Below are positions 1 to 8,046 of a DNA stretch of 48,516 nt, in pieces. The DNA is taken from contig JADHUM010000027.1 of assembly GCA_016784545.1 (NCBI GenBank), positions 1 to 48,516 on the forward strand, in the 5' to 3' direction. Made by a program: the position numbers and the translations under genes. The notes beneath the pieces are model-generated. The model made no database searches. It saw nothing but the letters and a program-made list of their open reading frames with translations, and was not told the origin of the DNA. Position 1 is the first letter of the stretch. The number at the start of each line of letters is the position of its first letter. The DNA comes from Candidatus Neomarinimicrobiota bacterium. GTDB taxonomy: Bacteria > Fidelibacterota > UBA8477 > JABMPR01.

Positions 1-273
1 CTGGCGGTGTCCTTGTTTCTTCTGGTAACCCTTGCGGCGTTTCTTCTTGAAGACGATGATTTTCTTAGCGCGACCATGAGCCACAACTGTTCCGTCGATG
101 TCAACATTGGTTAGCACAGGTGTGCCAACCTCAAGACTTTTACCGTCAGAGTAAGCCAGTACGCGCTCGACATTGACCTTATTACCAGGTTCAGCATCGA
201 GTGTGGGAACGTTCAGGACCATGCCAGGTTTCACCTTGAACTGTTTCCCTGCAATTTGGATAATTGCGTACAT
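1..273 (-). CDS. rplU: 50S ribosomal protein L21 (3' end cut by the window)
   Basis: The protein starts MYAIIQIAGKQFKV, the classic L21 N-terminus, and continues with the basic stretch KKRRKGYQKKQGHRQ typical of the L21 C-terminal third. L21 binds 23S rRNA in the large subunit. About 91 residues are visible; the family is usually near 103, so roughly ten residues lie outside the window. The start is fixed by an AAAGGAG ribosome binding site at 282-288 and by a consensus promoter just upstream. rpmA (L27) would normally follow, outside the window. Confidence 0.96.
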   Translation of the reverse strand, partial: MYAIIQIAGKQFKVKPGMVLNVPTLDAEPGNKVNVERVLAYSDGKSLEVGTPVLTNVDIDGTVVAHGRAKKIIVFKKKRRKGYQKKQGHRQ

Positions 274-303
274 AACTTTATCTCCTTTATTAAAAAGCCA
301 GCG

Positions 304-332
304 AATATAGACGGCACCTGTTCCGCTGTCAA
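304..332 (-). promoter_or_regulatory. sigma70-type promoter of rplU
   Basis: On the minus strand a perfect TTGACA (327-332) is followed after 17 bases by TATATT (304-309). The predicted transcription start is about 25 bases before the rplU ATG, leaving room for the AAAGGAG site. It is one of the best promoter matches in the window and shows that housekeeping-type boxes can be read in this genome. Confidence 0.8.
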
Positions 333-384
333 CGGATTATCCTCATTTTTCCCATTCAAGTTCAATCATGCATTGACTCAAAAT

Positions 385-441
385 TAATGTAACCCTAAGC
401 CATTTCGAAAAAGGTCGTTGCCTCATAAATAATGTAACCCT
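385..441. repeat. two direct copies of TAATGTAACCCT, probable transposase-binding left end
   Basis: The 12-base word TAATGTAACCCT occurs at 385-396 and 430-441 in the same orientation, 45 bases apart, just before the transposase gene. Repeated subterminal boxes of this kind are usual transposase binding sites at insertion sequence ends. I found no inverted copy (AGGGTTACATTA) after the transposase gene, so the element looks one-ended. Confidence 0.55.
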
Positions 442-453
442 TAAATAAGGTGC

Positions 454-1752
454 ATGAACATGAGCAAAAAATCCCGTAAAGAGTATCGTCGAACAATCCG
501 TAGGCGGTACTTTGAAGCAGACCGTTTAGAAAAGAGAGCCATTTTGGATGAGTTCTGTGAAGTGTGTGGGTACAATCGTAAGTATGCTATCCGCATTTTG
601 AATCAAACCTTCAAGATCAGAAGCCCAGGAAAACCCGGAAGGCCCAAACAGTATCATGACCCGGTAATTATGGAGGTCCTCCTTCGGATATGGCGAGTTA
701 TGAATCTACCCTGTTCAAGGAGACTTAAGACAGGTATAGCTCTTTGGCTACCCTTCTATGAGAGTCATTATAGCACGGTTCTTCCTGATGATATTAAGGA
801 GAAACTACTGTCTATCTCCCATGCCACTATAGACCGACTCATGGCTCACAGAAAGGCCAATTACTCAAAGCTTGGTCTTGCCACCACCAAGCCAGGTTCC
901 ATTCTCAGATCACACATTCCCATCAACACAGATCAGTGGAATGAGAAACGACCGGGTTATCTGGAGTCAGATACTGTCGCCCACTGTGGCACTTCTGTGG
1001 CAGGATCCTTCGTGTATACTGTAAATGCAGTAGATATAGCCACGGGCTGGTCTGAACAGAGAGCTGTCTGGGGAAAAGGGTATATGGGTATTAAGGAAGC
1101 CCTGATCGACGTGGAGAAAATGCTGCCCTTTGAAATACGGGGCTTTGACTCTGATAATGGGGGTGAATTTTTAAATTGGCACCTTTACAAATACTATAAA
1201 GAAAGATCAAAGCCAGTTCACTTCACACGATCCAGACCATATCGCAAAAATGATAACGCCCATATCGAAGAAAAAAACTGGTCGATCGTGAGACAATACC
1301 TGGGTTATAATCGTTTTGATGACCCCACATTGGCTCCACAACTCAACGATATATATAGGGAGGAGTGGAGATTAATTATGAACTTTTTCAGACCTGCGGC
1401 AAAGCTATTGGAAAAGCAAAGAATCGGGGCTAAGGTTAAAAAATTATATGATGATCCCAAAACTCCTTACCAAAGAATCATGGAATCAAGACAGATATCA
1501 AGAAAAACAAAACAGAAACTAACTCAGTTCTATCAAACGCTTGATCCATTCCAACTGCAACAATCTATGGAGGAAAAAATCAAAATCTTGCTCAACAAAA
1601 CTACTCCCATTAACATCGAATTATCCATGAAGAACTTTAACTGGCTTCGGTTACCTTTATTTATGAGGCAACTGGAATCATTCCAAGCAGGAATTACCTG
1701 GGGATTAATTTTAATTGAATACCTGAGATATGAATCTGATATTGACAGATAA
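454..1752 (+). CDS. DDE transposase / integrase-core protein
   Basis: A 432-residue protein with a basic N-terminus, two helix-turn-helix-like segments (about 35-50 and 118-132) and an rve-type DDE core. The likely acidic triad is D173 (ESDTVAHCG), D234 (FDSDNGGEF) and E272 or E273 (NAHIEEKNW). Such proteins cut and join insertion sequence ends. Length and reading frame look intact. An AAGG motif precedes the ATG; the second Met (460) is an alternative start. The gene ends only two bases before the ATG of the next gene, which leaves no space for a normal right end. It may be a stranded remnant or a recent insertion that lost its end. Family placement (IS481-like or unclassified) is uncertain. 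Confidence 0.85.
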   Translation: MNMSKKSRKEYRRTIRRRYFEADRLEKRAILDEFCEVCGYNRKYAIRILNQTFKIRSPGKPGRPKQYHDPVIMEVLLRIWRVMNLPCSRRLKTGIALWLPFYESHYSTVLPDDIKEKLLSISHATIDRLMAHRKANYSKLGLATTKPGSILRSHIPINTDQWNEKRPGYLESDTVAHCGTSVAGSFVYTVNAVDIATGWSEQRAVWGKGYMGIKEALIDVEKMLPFEIRGFDSDNGGEFLNWHLYKYYKERSKPVHFTRSRPYRKNDNAHIEEKNWSIVRQYLGYNRFDDPTLAPQLNDIYREEWRLIMNFFRPAAKLLEKQRIGAKVKKLYDDPKTPYQRIMESRQISRKTKQKLTQFYQTLDPFQLQQSMEEKIKILLNKTTPINIELSMKNFNWLRLPLFMRQLESFQAGITWGLILIEYLRYESDIDR

Positions 1753-1754
1753 TT

Positions 1755-3641
1755 ATGGAGAACAATATGGTATTCAATGTGACCCAACAATGGCTGGAAG
1801 CGCATATCAATATTTGGCATTTTTTCGGTTACCTGAATGTCTTGTTGTCCACTGGCGTCCTGCTTTTTATGGGTTACAAACGAGGGTGGGATCACACGCG
1901 TTGGACACTCCTGGTCACATCATTCATTTTTGGAACCGGTTTGGGTACCATGTTCCTCCCCAGCATTATAGGAGCACTTCTTGGAGGTCTCCTGGTTTTC
2001 ATGCTGGCAAAACACCTCCTACAATTTCCTCACCCTACTGCAGATCTATTTACCATCTATGCTATAATATTTATCGGTATTGGTCGCCTTGGATGTCTTT
2101 TTTCTGGTTGCTGTTTCGGAACCCCAACCGACCTACCGTGGGGAATAGCATATGGCCTGGGCAATCTGTCTCATTGGCTGCATTTCCATACAGGTCAGAT
2201 CAATGATATAAATGGCTCCAGTCTGAATATTCATCCTGTCCAACTCTATGAATCATTATTCCTTCTTTTAGGAGCCTTACCTGCAGCGCTTCAAGCGATG
2301 CGGCGAAAAATCGACGGACGAATAATTCTGTCCGGGTTCATAAGCAGCTACTTCCTGTTTCGCTTCGGCATTGAATTTATTCGCGACATGAGCAATGTCT
2401 GGTGGAGCGAAGTCTATTTTGGTCCTGTATCACTGTTCCAAATCTTTCTTCTTGGCATAAGCGCTTTGAACCTGATCTACATTGTCCGACTTTCCATGTA
2501 TCTACTGGCTGAGATTTCACTGCTTAAGCACTTCAGTACCAACCCCCAAAAGGCTATATCCCCCATACTCTTCACTATGTTTATGGGAACCATTCTGCTG
2601 TCAAATCATTTCCAACGAATCCAAATCATCCTTCTATTGATTCTTTTGGCAGGATTGGTTTATCTGAGAGTCTCAACTTATTTAGCGTCCCAATCAATTC
2701 TGAATCTGCGTTTTTCACCGCAGACATTTGGAGCACTGGGACTCCTTCTCCTGTTTAGCACCAATACGTTTCTGGCTTCACCTGATCAGGATGAATCTCC
2801 CCTGGTAAGCAAAAGTAAATGGCTCTATGGGATAAACGAAAACAACCAAAAGCTGGTCCGCATTGGCAATCAAAATTTGACCTTCAATAATTATGCTCGT
2901 GTCAAGAAAGTCTTGAGCAAACAGAACGGTATTTTCTTTGAGGATTCTACCCTCCACAGGCAAGCAATGCAGGATTTACAGACACCTCGCCTAAGCTATT
3001 CAGTTGGCGGAAGCTTTACGAAATTTGAATATGAACGGGTTTCCTGTGGTGGGGAAAGCATGACAGAGACAGTGACCTCCAGCAGTCTTATTGCAGTAAT
3101 CGATAAAGAGAAAGCAGTGAACAATCGCATGTCGTCATACTTGAATGGCCGGTTAGAATACAGTTCCGGGACGTTTCAAACTGATGACGAACCATCCCGT
3201 GGCTATAGATATGCTTTTGGTGTGGTCAATGCTGGTCTCGAGCGGGAAATTATTGGTGGTGGATTGGGTCTTGGTGTGGCTTACAGCCCAGGACTTGATG
3301 GTGACAATGTACCCTTGATTCCTAGTCTGTATTTAAGACTGGGACCCCGTGAATTCCACCTGGAAGCAGGGCTCAATGATCGCTACTATGTCCAACCCGG
3401 ATTCGCAAATATTCGTTTTAGTCTGGGCCATAAATCAACCCGGGGACAGAGTTATCAAGTGGGCATAGGGAACCGCGGACCCTTACTTTTCGTCACGAGT
3501 GGACCGTATGCGACTGTATCTAACCTGCAGCTTGGGAATCTTCCTAAACTGGATCTGACTTTTCACATGATCGGTGAGGGTTATGGTTTTTCTACAACTG
3601 TGGGTTTCAAATTCCCCAGGCACTCCAGAGCAGGGCGCTGA
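1755..3641 (+). CDS. Lgt-like membrane protein fused to a beta-rich, barrel-like C-terminal domain
   Basis: Residues 1-310 form a polytopic membrane domain related to prolipoprotein diacylglyceryl transferase. Family signatures are GRLGC at 110-114, HPVQLYES at 160-167 and RFGIEFIRD at 203-211. The usual asparagine after GRIG is a cysteine and a CC pair follows at 119-120, as in a divergent Lgt-like branch, so lipoprotein-modifying activity is not assured. A further hydrophobic segment (about 327-341) resembles an internal signal anchor. Residues 345-628 are glycine-rich with alternating hydrophobic residues and end in STTVGFKF, as outer-membrane beta-barrels do. Lgt is normally about 270-300 residues, so the C-terminal half is an addition. 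The 3' end overlaps the convergent lipoprotein gene by 35 bases. Confidence 0.7.
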   Translation: MENNMVFNVTQQWLEAHINIWHFFGYLNVLLSTGVLLFMGYKRGWDHTRWTLLVTSFIFGTGLGTMFLPSIIGALLGGLLVFMLAKHLLQFPHPTADLFTIYAIIFIGIGRLGCLFSGCCFGTPTDLPWGIAYGLGNLSHWLHFHTGQINDINGSSLNIHPVQLYESLFLLLGALPAALQAMRRKIDGRIILSGFISSYFLFRFGIEFIRDMSNVWWSEVYFGPVSLFQIFLLGISALNLIYIVRLSMYLLAEISLLKHFSTNPQKAISPILFTMFMGTILLSNHFQRIQIILLLILLAGLVYLRVSTYLASQSILNLRFSPQTFGALGLLLLFSTNTFLASPDQDESPLVSKSKWLYGINENNQKLVRIGNQNLTFNNYARVKKVLSKQNGIFFEDSTLHRQAMQDLQTPRLSYSVGGSFTKFEYERVSCGGESMTETVTSSSLIAVIDKEKAVNNRMSSYLNGRLEYSSGTFQTDDEPSRGYRYAFGVVNAGLEREIIGGGLGLGVAYSPGLDGDNVPLIPSLYLRLGPREFHLEAGLNDRYYVQPGFANIRFSLGHKSTRGQSYQVGIGNRGPLLFVTSGPYATVSNLQLGNLPKLDLTFHMIGEGYGFSTTVGFKFPRHSRAGR

Positions 3642-4506
3642 CTTCCCGCAGGAGCACATAGCCTTCATTGTCCTCACCCCAGGATTCGTCTTCCTGATTC
3701 TTGGTGATCATACAAAACACATAATCACCCCGGGGAGCGTTTACCAGAAGCACTTCCGAGCGTGAGGCATTTACGGCTCCCTGTTTGGATGCAACCTGAA
3801 CCGTCCGGGGAATGGATGACAGTGCTTCATCATCCCAGTAGATTCTGGTTAAATAGCGATACATCTCTTCGCTGGCCCAGGGGGAGACTGCCTTATTCTC
3901 ATGAATTAATTGGACCATTCCGGCCATTTCCCGAGGTGTGGTTTGCCCCCATCCGTAAATCTCCCAATCATCCTGGCGATCCGGTGTGCGGGAATTCATG
4001 CGGGTCTGGGTGAAACCATAGGCATCCAGCCACAGATTGATCTCAATCCCTCCTCCTGATAATTGCTGGCACCACAAACTGGCCAGATTGTCGCTGTATG
4101 TGATCATGAGAGAAATGATTTTAGTCAGTGAAATGCTTGAACTGTCCTTAAAACAACTCAACAGGCCATCATCTGAGTAATTCACCACATCAGCGGACCA
4201 GATAAAGGTTGAATCGTAATCAATATCGCCATTTTGTATTTTTTGGAAGAGTGTGAGTAAGATGGGCACTTTGACCGTGCTGGCAGTGGGAAAAAGAACA
4301 TCAGCATTGATGGCTATTTCCTCACCGGTCTTCAGATTTTTGGCGTAAATCCCGACATCTCCCCTGAAAGGTGTGACCAGATTGTTGAGATTCTGCTCTA
4401 AGGTTTTCACATCGATTGATGATGATTTTTTCGTCGATGAGCAACCTCCAACAAACATGAGTATGCTCAGCAGGATGACAACTTGGCCGCATCTACGAAA
4501 ATGCAT
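3607..4506 (-). CDS. class A beta-lactamase-like serine hydrolase, lipoprotein
   Basis: A lipoprotein signal peptide ends at C22 (FVGGC). The mature part belongs to the beta-lactamase/PBP-like serine hydrolase superfamily (beta-lactamase2). It has the SxxK motif S76-T-V-K79, SDN at 138-140, and KQG at 241-243 in the place of KTG. The segment where class A enzymes carry the deacylating glutamate (ExxxN) reads RQDDWEIYGWGQTTPRE, with no obvious match. A penicillin-binding or peptidoglycan-related hydrolase is therefore as likely as a true beta-lactamase. The mature protein would be anchored to a membrane facing the periplasm. It lies 35 bases after the dCMP deaminase gene on the same strand and may be cotranscribed with it. 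Confidence 0.82.
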   Translation of the reverse strand: MHFRRCGQVVILLSILMFVGGCSSTKKSSSIDVKTLEQNLNNLVTPFRGDVGIYAKNLKTGEEIAINADVLFPTASTVKVPILLTLFQKIQNGDIDYDSTFIWSADVVNYSDDGLLSCFKDSSSISLTKIISLMITYSDNLASLWCQQLSGGGIEINLWLDAYGFTQTRMNSRTPDRQDDWEIYGWGQTTPREMAGMVQLIHENKAVSPWASEEMYRYLTRIYWDDEALSSIPRTVQVASKQGAVNASRSEVLLVNAPRGDYVFCMITKNQEDESWGEDNEGYVLLREVSALLWSAWGI

Positions 4507-4541
4507 GGAATGACCCCCTTAAGTGTCTATCTGGTGATGAC

Positions 4542-4970
4542 CTATTCAGCTAGATGAATCAGCTCGATCTGAGCTTCTTTGGCGTGGGTTTTAATTCTTT
4601 CATCTCGATACAATTCACCATAAAAAATACGCTTGATACCAGAATTCGCGATAAGCTTGAAACAGTTGTAGCAGGGACTGGCTGTGACATAGATATCTGC
4701 CCCCTCAATACCAGCACCATTTCTGGCAGCCTGAACGATAGCGTTCGCTTCAGCATGGACAGTGCGTACACAGTGACCGTTATCCATTTCATGGCCAACT
4801 TCATCACAATGGGGTAAACCACGGATGGAGCCATTGTATCCTGTTGATAGAATCATTTTGTCGCGGACAATAACGGCACCCACAAATTTACGATCACAGG
4901 TGGATCGCGTGGCAACATCCAGAGCAATTTGCATGAAATATTTATCCCAGGAGGTTCTATTTTTTACCAT
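4542..4970 (-). CDS. deoxycytidylate (dCMP) deaminase
   Basis: A 142-residue zinc-dependent deaminase. The zinc ligands and catalytic acid are visible as HAE (72-74) and PCYNC (C100, C103). The insert between NGSIRGLPHC and the HAE motif is typical of dCMP deaminases of the ComEB type. The enzyme converts dCMP to dUMP to supply thymidylate synthesis. The length is normal for the family. An AAGGAT ribosome binding site lies upstream of the ATG. The similarity is strong enough to exclude the riboflavin (RibD) and tRNA (TadA) deaminases. Confidence 0.92.
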   Translation of the reverse strand: MVKNRTSWDKYFMQIALDVATRSTCDRKFVGAVIVRDKMILSTGYNGSIRGLPHCDEVGHEMDNGHCVRTVHAEANAIVQAARNGAGIEGADIYVTASPCYNCFKLIANSGIKRIFYGELYRDERIKTHAKEAQIELIHLAE

Positions 4971-4992
4971 TGAAGTTTAATCCTTATATTTT

Positions 4993-5072
4993 ACAACGAA
5001 GAAAACGAAATGAACGAATGCTTCTCCACATTTTGCTATGTGTCTTTTCGTACTCTTCGTCAGATTCGTTGT
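4993..5072. repeat. imperfect palindrome rich in TTCGT words
   Basis: The 80-base gap segment starts with ACAACGAA (4993-5000) and ends with its exact complement TTCGTTGT (5065-5072). Inside, CACAT and ATGTG can pair, and several ACGAA and TTCGT words mirror one another. It lies between the asparaginase and dCMP deaminase genes. It looks like a degenerate dispersed hairpin repeat, but no second copy was seen in the window. Confidence 0.3.
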
Positions 5073-5086
5073 GAATCTTTTCATTA

Positions 5087-6070
5087 TTATTCTGAAATGA
5101 TCGTTTTGGTTGTGCCAATGACAAGCTGGGCATGATTTTTTAATTCCGGTTGCCACCATTTCATCAGCTTCTCGGACAAGGGCTCTTTGGCAAAGCCAAT
5201 GTCTTCCAATAGCTTCAGCACCATCTGCCCTATGGCCCGGTAATTACCATCAAGAACTTTCACAGCCAGACCATAGACCTGGCCGTCAGGCATGATAAAA
5301 CCGGCTGCTGAAACAGCTTCAGCACCCCCCTTGGACATAATTCTCTCTGGATAACTTTCCATGAGTGCTGTATCAAAACGACCCTCACCGCCAACCAGAT
5401 GGGGATGACCATTCATGGCCTGAAATATCTGGCGACTTTCCTGATTCTCCTGCTGGCTTATTCGAGCAAAAGCCATGGCAACTTTTTGGAGTGGCAGGTG
5501 AAAAACCGGAGCCGAGCAACCGTCCACTCCTCGATGAATATGATCAGAAGCGGTGTATTCTTTCACAATGTCGTAGATGTATTGTTGCACGGGATGTTCT
5601 GGATTCAAATAGTCCAGCGGAGCATGTCCCAATTGAACTGCGGTGGCCAACATGCCAGAGTGCTTCCCCGAGCAGTTATTGTGAATTTGCTGCGGAGTTA
5701 TACCGGCATTTTGAAGTGCCTGGGCACTCTCTCTGTGAATGGGGGGATGAATGCCACAGGCCAGGAGGTCTGGGCCGATCCCTGCTTTCGAAAAGATTCG
5801 GGATACGGTTTCAGTGTGAACAGGTTCACCACTATGGGAGGAGCAAATGACGGCCAATTCTTCTGGAGTAAACTTGAAATCGTCGTAGGCACCTGAACGT
5901 AAAACTGCCATTGCCTGAAGGGGTTTAGCAGATGAACGGACATAGGTTAAGTATTCTGTATCACCATAGGCTCTGACAATTTTGCCAGTAGCATCAACAA
6001 TAACCCCATAACCCACATGGAAGCTTTCAACATGACCCGATCTTGTAACCTGGGTGATCAGTGATTTCAT
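5087..6070 (-). CDS. asparaginase (plant-type L-asparaginase II family, PF06089-like)
   Basis: A 327-residue cytoplasmic protein with the conserved blocks of the AnsA-unrelated 'L-asparaginase II' family: RSSAKPLQA (45-53), SSHSGEP (77-83), NCSGKHSG (132-139) and DGCSAPVF further on. It would hydrolyse asparagine to aspartate and ammonia. There is no signal peptide. Its ATG overlaps the stop of the PdxJ-like gene by four bases (6067-6070), so the two are translationally coupled and probably work together. The biochemical substrate of this family has been tested in few bacteria, so the reaction is inferred by family. Confidence 0.88.
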   Translation of the reverse strand: MKSLITQVTRSGHVESFHVGYGVIVDATGKIVRAYGDTEYLTYVRSSAKPLQAMAVLRSGAYDDFKFTPEELAVICSSHSGEPVHTETVSRIFSKAGIGPDLLACGIHPPIHRESAQALQNAGITPQQIHNNCSGKHSGMLATAVQLGHAPLDYLNPEHPVQQYIYDIVKEYTASDHIHRGVDGCSAPVFHLPLQKVAMAFARISQQENQESRQIFQAMNGHPHLVGGEGRFDTALMESYPERIMSKGGAEAVSAAGFIMPDGQVYGLAVKVLDGNYRAIGQMVLKLLEDIGFAKEPLSEKLMKWWQPELKNHAQLVIGTTKTIISE

Positions 6071-6753
6071 TGAACCTGGGCTTTGAAGTCCCGAACAGCC
6101 GTTTCCAGCCCAACAAAGATTGAACGACCAATGATAGCTCGACCGACAACCACATTCTCTACGGCTTCAATACTCACAAGGGGCAAAACGTTTTGGAATG
6201 ATATGCCGCCATTGACAGCAACGCCCAGACCATTTTTCTCAGCTGTTTTTGCCATGAGAGCTATTTGTTCCTGTGCCTCAGCCTGACCGGCCACACTGAT
6301 ATTCTCAGAATAATGGCGCACATTAAGCTCAACCATATCCGCCTGCTGACGATAAGCTTTCTTGAGCAGCGATAATTCAGGTTCCAGACAGAAAGAAATA
6401 AGCTTTCCGGCATCTTTCAATTGAGGGACAAAGGTTTCAAGATCGGCACCGAAGTCCTCAAAAATATTGTCCCCGGCAAAAGTTACCTGACTTATTGGGA
6501 GATTGAGAGCAAGCTGAAGAAGATCAGCTCGTGGCGTAATCCTCAAGGCAAATCGTGTACCCATGGCAGCCGCAATGGTCAATTCCAGATCCTTCTCAGT
6601 AAAGTTTGGGGAACGTCCGTCATAAGTCAGACTAAAACCATCCACTCCTGATAGCCCTGCAATAGTCACCACGCCAGGCAAGGTGAGACCATCTACTTTG
6701 AGTTGCTGTTGGGCACTGATAAAGCCGTCCAGATTGAGTTCCATTTGAGCCAT
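6067..6753 (-). CDS. PdxJ-like TIM-barrel protein lacking the catalytic residues
   Basis: Overall pattern and length (228 residues) match pyridoxine 5'-phosphate synthase. Matching parts are VELNVRHYSEN (141-151), LGVAVNGGISFQNV (176-189) and the C-terminal block GRAIIGRSIFVGL (204-216), close to the PdxJ GHAIIGRAVMTGL region. Residues needed in E. coli PdxJ appear changed when aligned by eye. The N-terminal NIDH is NLDG, the HLREDRRH block is LTYDGRSPN, NLEMA is LRITP, and AGHG is NGGI. The fold is therefore kept but the known chemistry is not. A GAGGATACT ribosome binding site precedes the ATG. It is coupled to the downstream asparaginase gene. I infer a diverged enzyme or binding protein rather than vitamin B6 synthesis. 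Confidence 0.75.
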   Translation of the reverse strand: MAQMELNLDGFISAQQQLKVDGLTLPGVVTIAGLSGVDGFSLTYDGRSPNFTEKDLELTIAAAMGTRFALRITPRADLLQLALNLPISQVTFAGDNIFEDFGADLETFVPQLKDAGKLISFCLEPELSLLKKAYRQQADMVELNVRHYSENISVAGQAEAQEQIALMAKTAEKNGLGVAVNGGISFQNVLPLVSIEAVENVVVGRAIIGRSIFVGLETAVRDFKAQVQ

Positions 6754-6781
6754 AGTATCCTCGATTTATTGCTTTATGTGA

Positions 6782-7951
6782 TCATTTCGCCAGTTTTGAA
6801 ACTGGAACCAGATCAAATCCTGCCTCAGCCAGTGCAGGTAAATATTTTTTTAATGTCTTTAATGTATTCGGTCTACAGTGGCCAATTCCTATGGCCTCCC
6901 CTTGTTCCTTGGCGATACGAGCGAGACGAAAGAGTTCACCTGCAATGGCTTCCTGGTCATCAACCTCGTCCAGGAAAACGTCCCTGCTGTTGGTCGGTAC
7001 ATAACGTTCTCTGGCAACAGTTTCTCCGACTGAAGCCGCAATGGTCCTGCTATCGATGAAAAACATTTTCTGCTCATTTAGAAAATCTGTCACACCAGTC
7101 ATCACTTTGCGGCTCTGGGTGCCACCACTTCCCTGATGGTTATTCATCCCGATGGCCCTGGGAACATCTTTGCGAGCTTTTTTCAAACGCCTGACGATTT
7201 CACCATCACTAAGATCTTCAGACAAAGCATAATCTGGTTCACTGGTTGAGTTGGTCACTGTCACCATGGGCATATGAATCAAGGTCTGTATGGATCTGCT
7301 GTTTAAACGCTCATCAACCTGGGTAGAATAGGGTCGCCCTGGAATGACAGCTGCTGTAAAGGGTTCCTTGAGTGAGATAAAACCGGTAATGGTTTCATTC
7401 ATGGAATAACCAAAATCATCAATAATGACTGCCAACCGGGGTCTTTTTGTGACCTTTGCAATATCCGCTGGTAATATTGATGTGGGAGCAGCCTTTTCCT
7501 CAGGATACTCAAATCTGTATACCGACCACACGGTTGAATCGCTACCAACCTGAAATTCCCAATAATCAGCATTTGCAGTCTGTTCAACCTGGAAACCGAA
7601 ACCACCTAATGTGCTTTCCAGCAATTTTTCAATATCTGAGGATCGAATTTTTTTCTGATCCGTAATTTTAAATACACGAGTACCAAGACCATCATCACTC
7701 AATCGACCCTCAACAAACTCCAGGCTTGGGAAACGACGGGTCAGGGTCTGATCCATTCTCGTATTGAGGGTGAAATAACCTTCATAAAAACCCTGCTCAG
7801 ACATAAGTTCAGGTTCATAAGTGTTGGCCTGGTTCCACATGATGACCCAGACTACTACTACAATCAGGATCAGGGCCATAAGGAAGATTTTAAGAATATT
7901 ACCGCTATTGGGACTGGCTTTTATACGCTCTTTATAATATTGATATCTCAT
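6782..7951 (-). CDS. divergent polysaccharide deacetylase, membrane-anchored
   Basis: A single transmembrane helix (about 20-39) places the rest in the periplasm. From residue 171 the protein matches the divergent polysaccharide deacetylase family (PF04748, YibQ-like). Key points are LAVIIDDFGYS with the D178-D179 pair, IHMPM (225-229), NNHQGS (270-275), FIDSRT (D300) and GIGHCRP (H358). The family is thought to deacetylate or bind envelope polysaccharide, often near septal hydrolase genes, though none is adjacent here. Residues 45-160 form a less conserved N-terminal region. The ATG overlaps the stop of a 23-codon reading frame (ATGA), implying translational coupling. Confidence 0.83.
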   Translation of the reverse strand: MRYQYYKERIKASPNSGNILKIFLMALILIVVVVWVIMWNQANTYEPELMSEQGFYEGYFTLNTRMDQTLTRRFPSLEFVEGRLSDDGLGTRVFKITDQKKIRSSDIEKLLESTLGGFGFQVEQTANADYWEFQVGSDSTVWSVYRFEYPEEKAAPTSILPADIAKVTKRPRLAVIIDDFGYSMNETITGFISLKEPFTAAVIPGRPYSTQVDERLNSRSIQTLIHMPMVTVTNSTSEPDYALSEDLSDGEIVRRLKKARKDVPRAIGMNNHQGSGGTQSRKVMTGVTDFLNEQKMFFIDSRTIAASVGETVARERYVPTNSRDVFLDEVDDQEAIAGELFRLARIAKEQGEAIGIGHCRPNTLKTLKKYLPALAEAGFDLVPVSKLAK

Positions 7952-8019
7952 GATGACTTATTATACTTTTCTACTGGGCTGAGTCCACCGAAAAACATTG
8001 TTTCCAGCAGATAATTCAC
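7948..8019 (-). CDS. possible 23-residue small protein coupled to the deacetylase gene
   Basis: A GTG start with a GGAG ribosome binding site eight bases upstream opens a frame reading MNYLLETMFFGGLSPVEKYN and three more residues. Its TGA overlaps the deacetylase ATG as ATGA. An upstream TTG at 8043 in the same frame would give 31 residues. No known family is recognised. The overlap and good ribosome binding site support translation, either as a leader for coupling or as a small protein. Without comparative data it stays a candidate. Confidence 0.35.
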   Translation of the reverse strand: MNYLLETMFFGGLSPVEKYNKSS

Positions 8020-8046
8020 CCCGGTTGCTCCGTCTTTTTTCAATTA

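Noticed and set aside
1776-1785. AATGTGACCC near the transposase 3' end as an element right end
   Set aside because: It has the same orientation as the left-end copies, one mismatch, and lies inside the first codons of the Lgt-like gene; a right end should be inverted.
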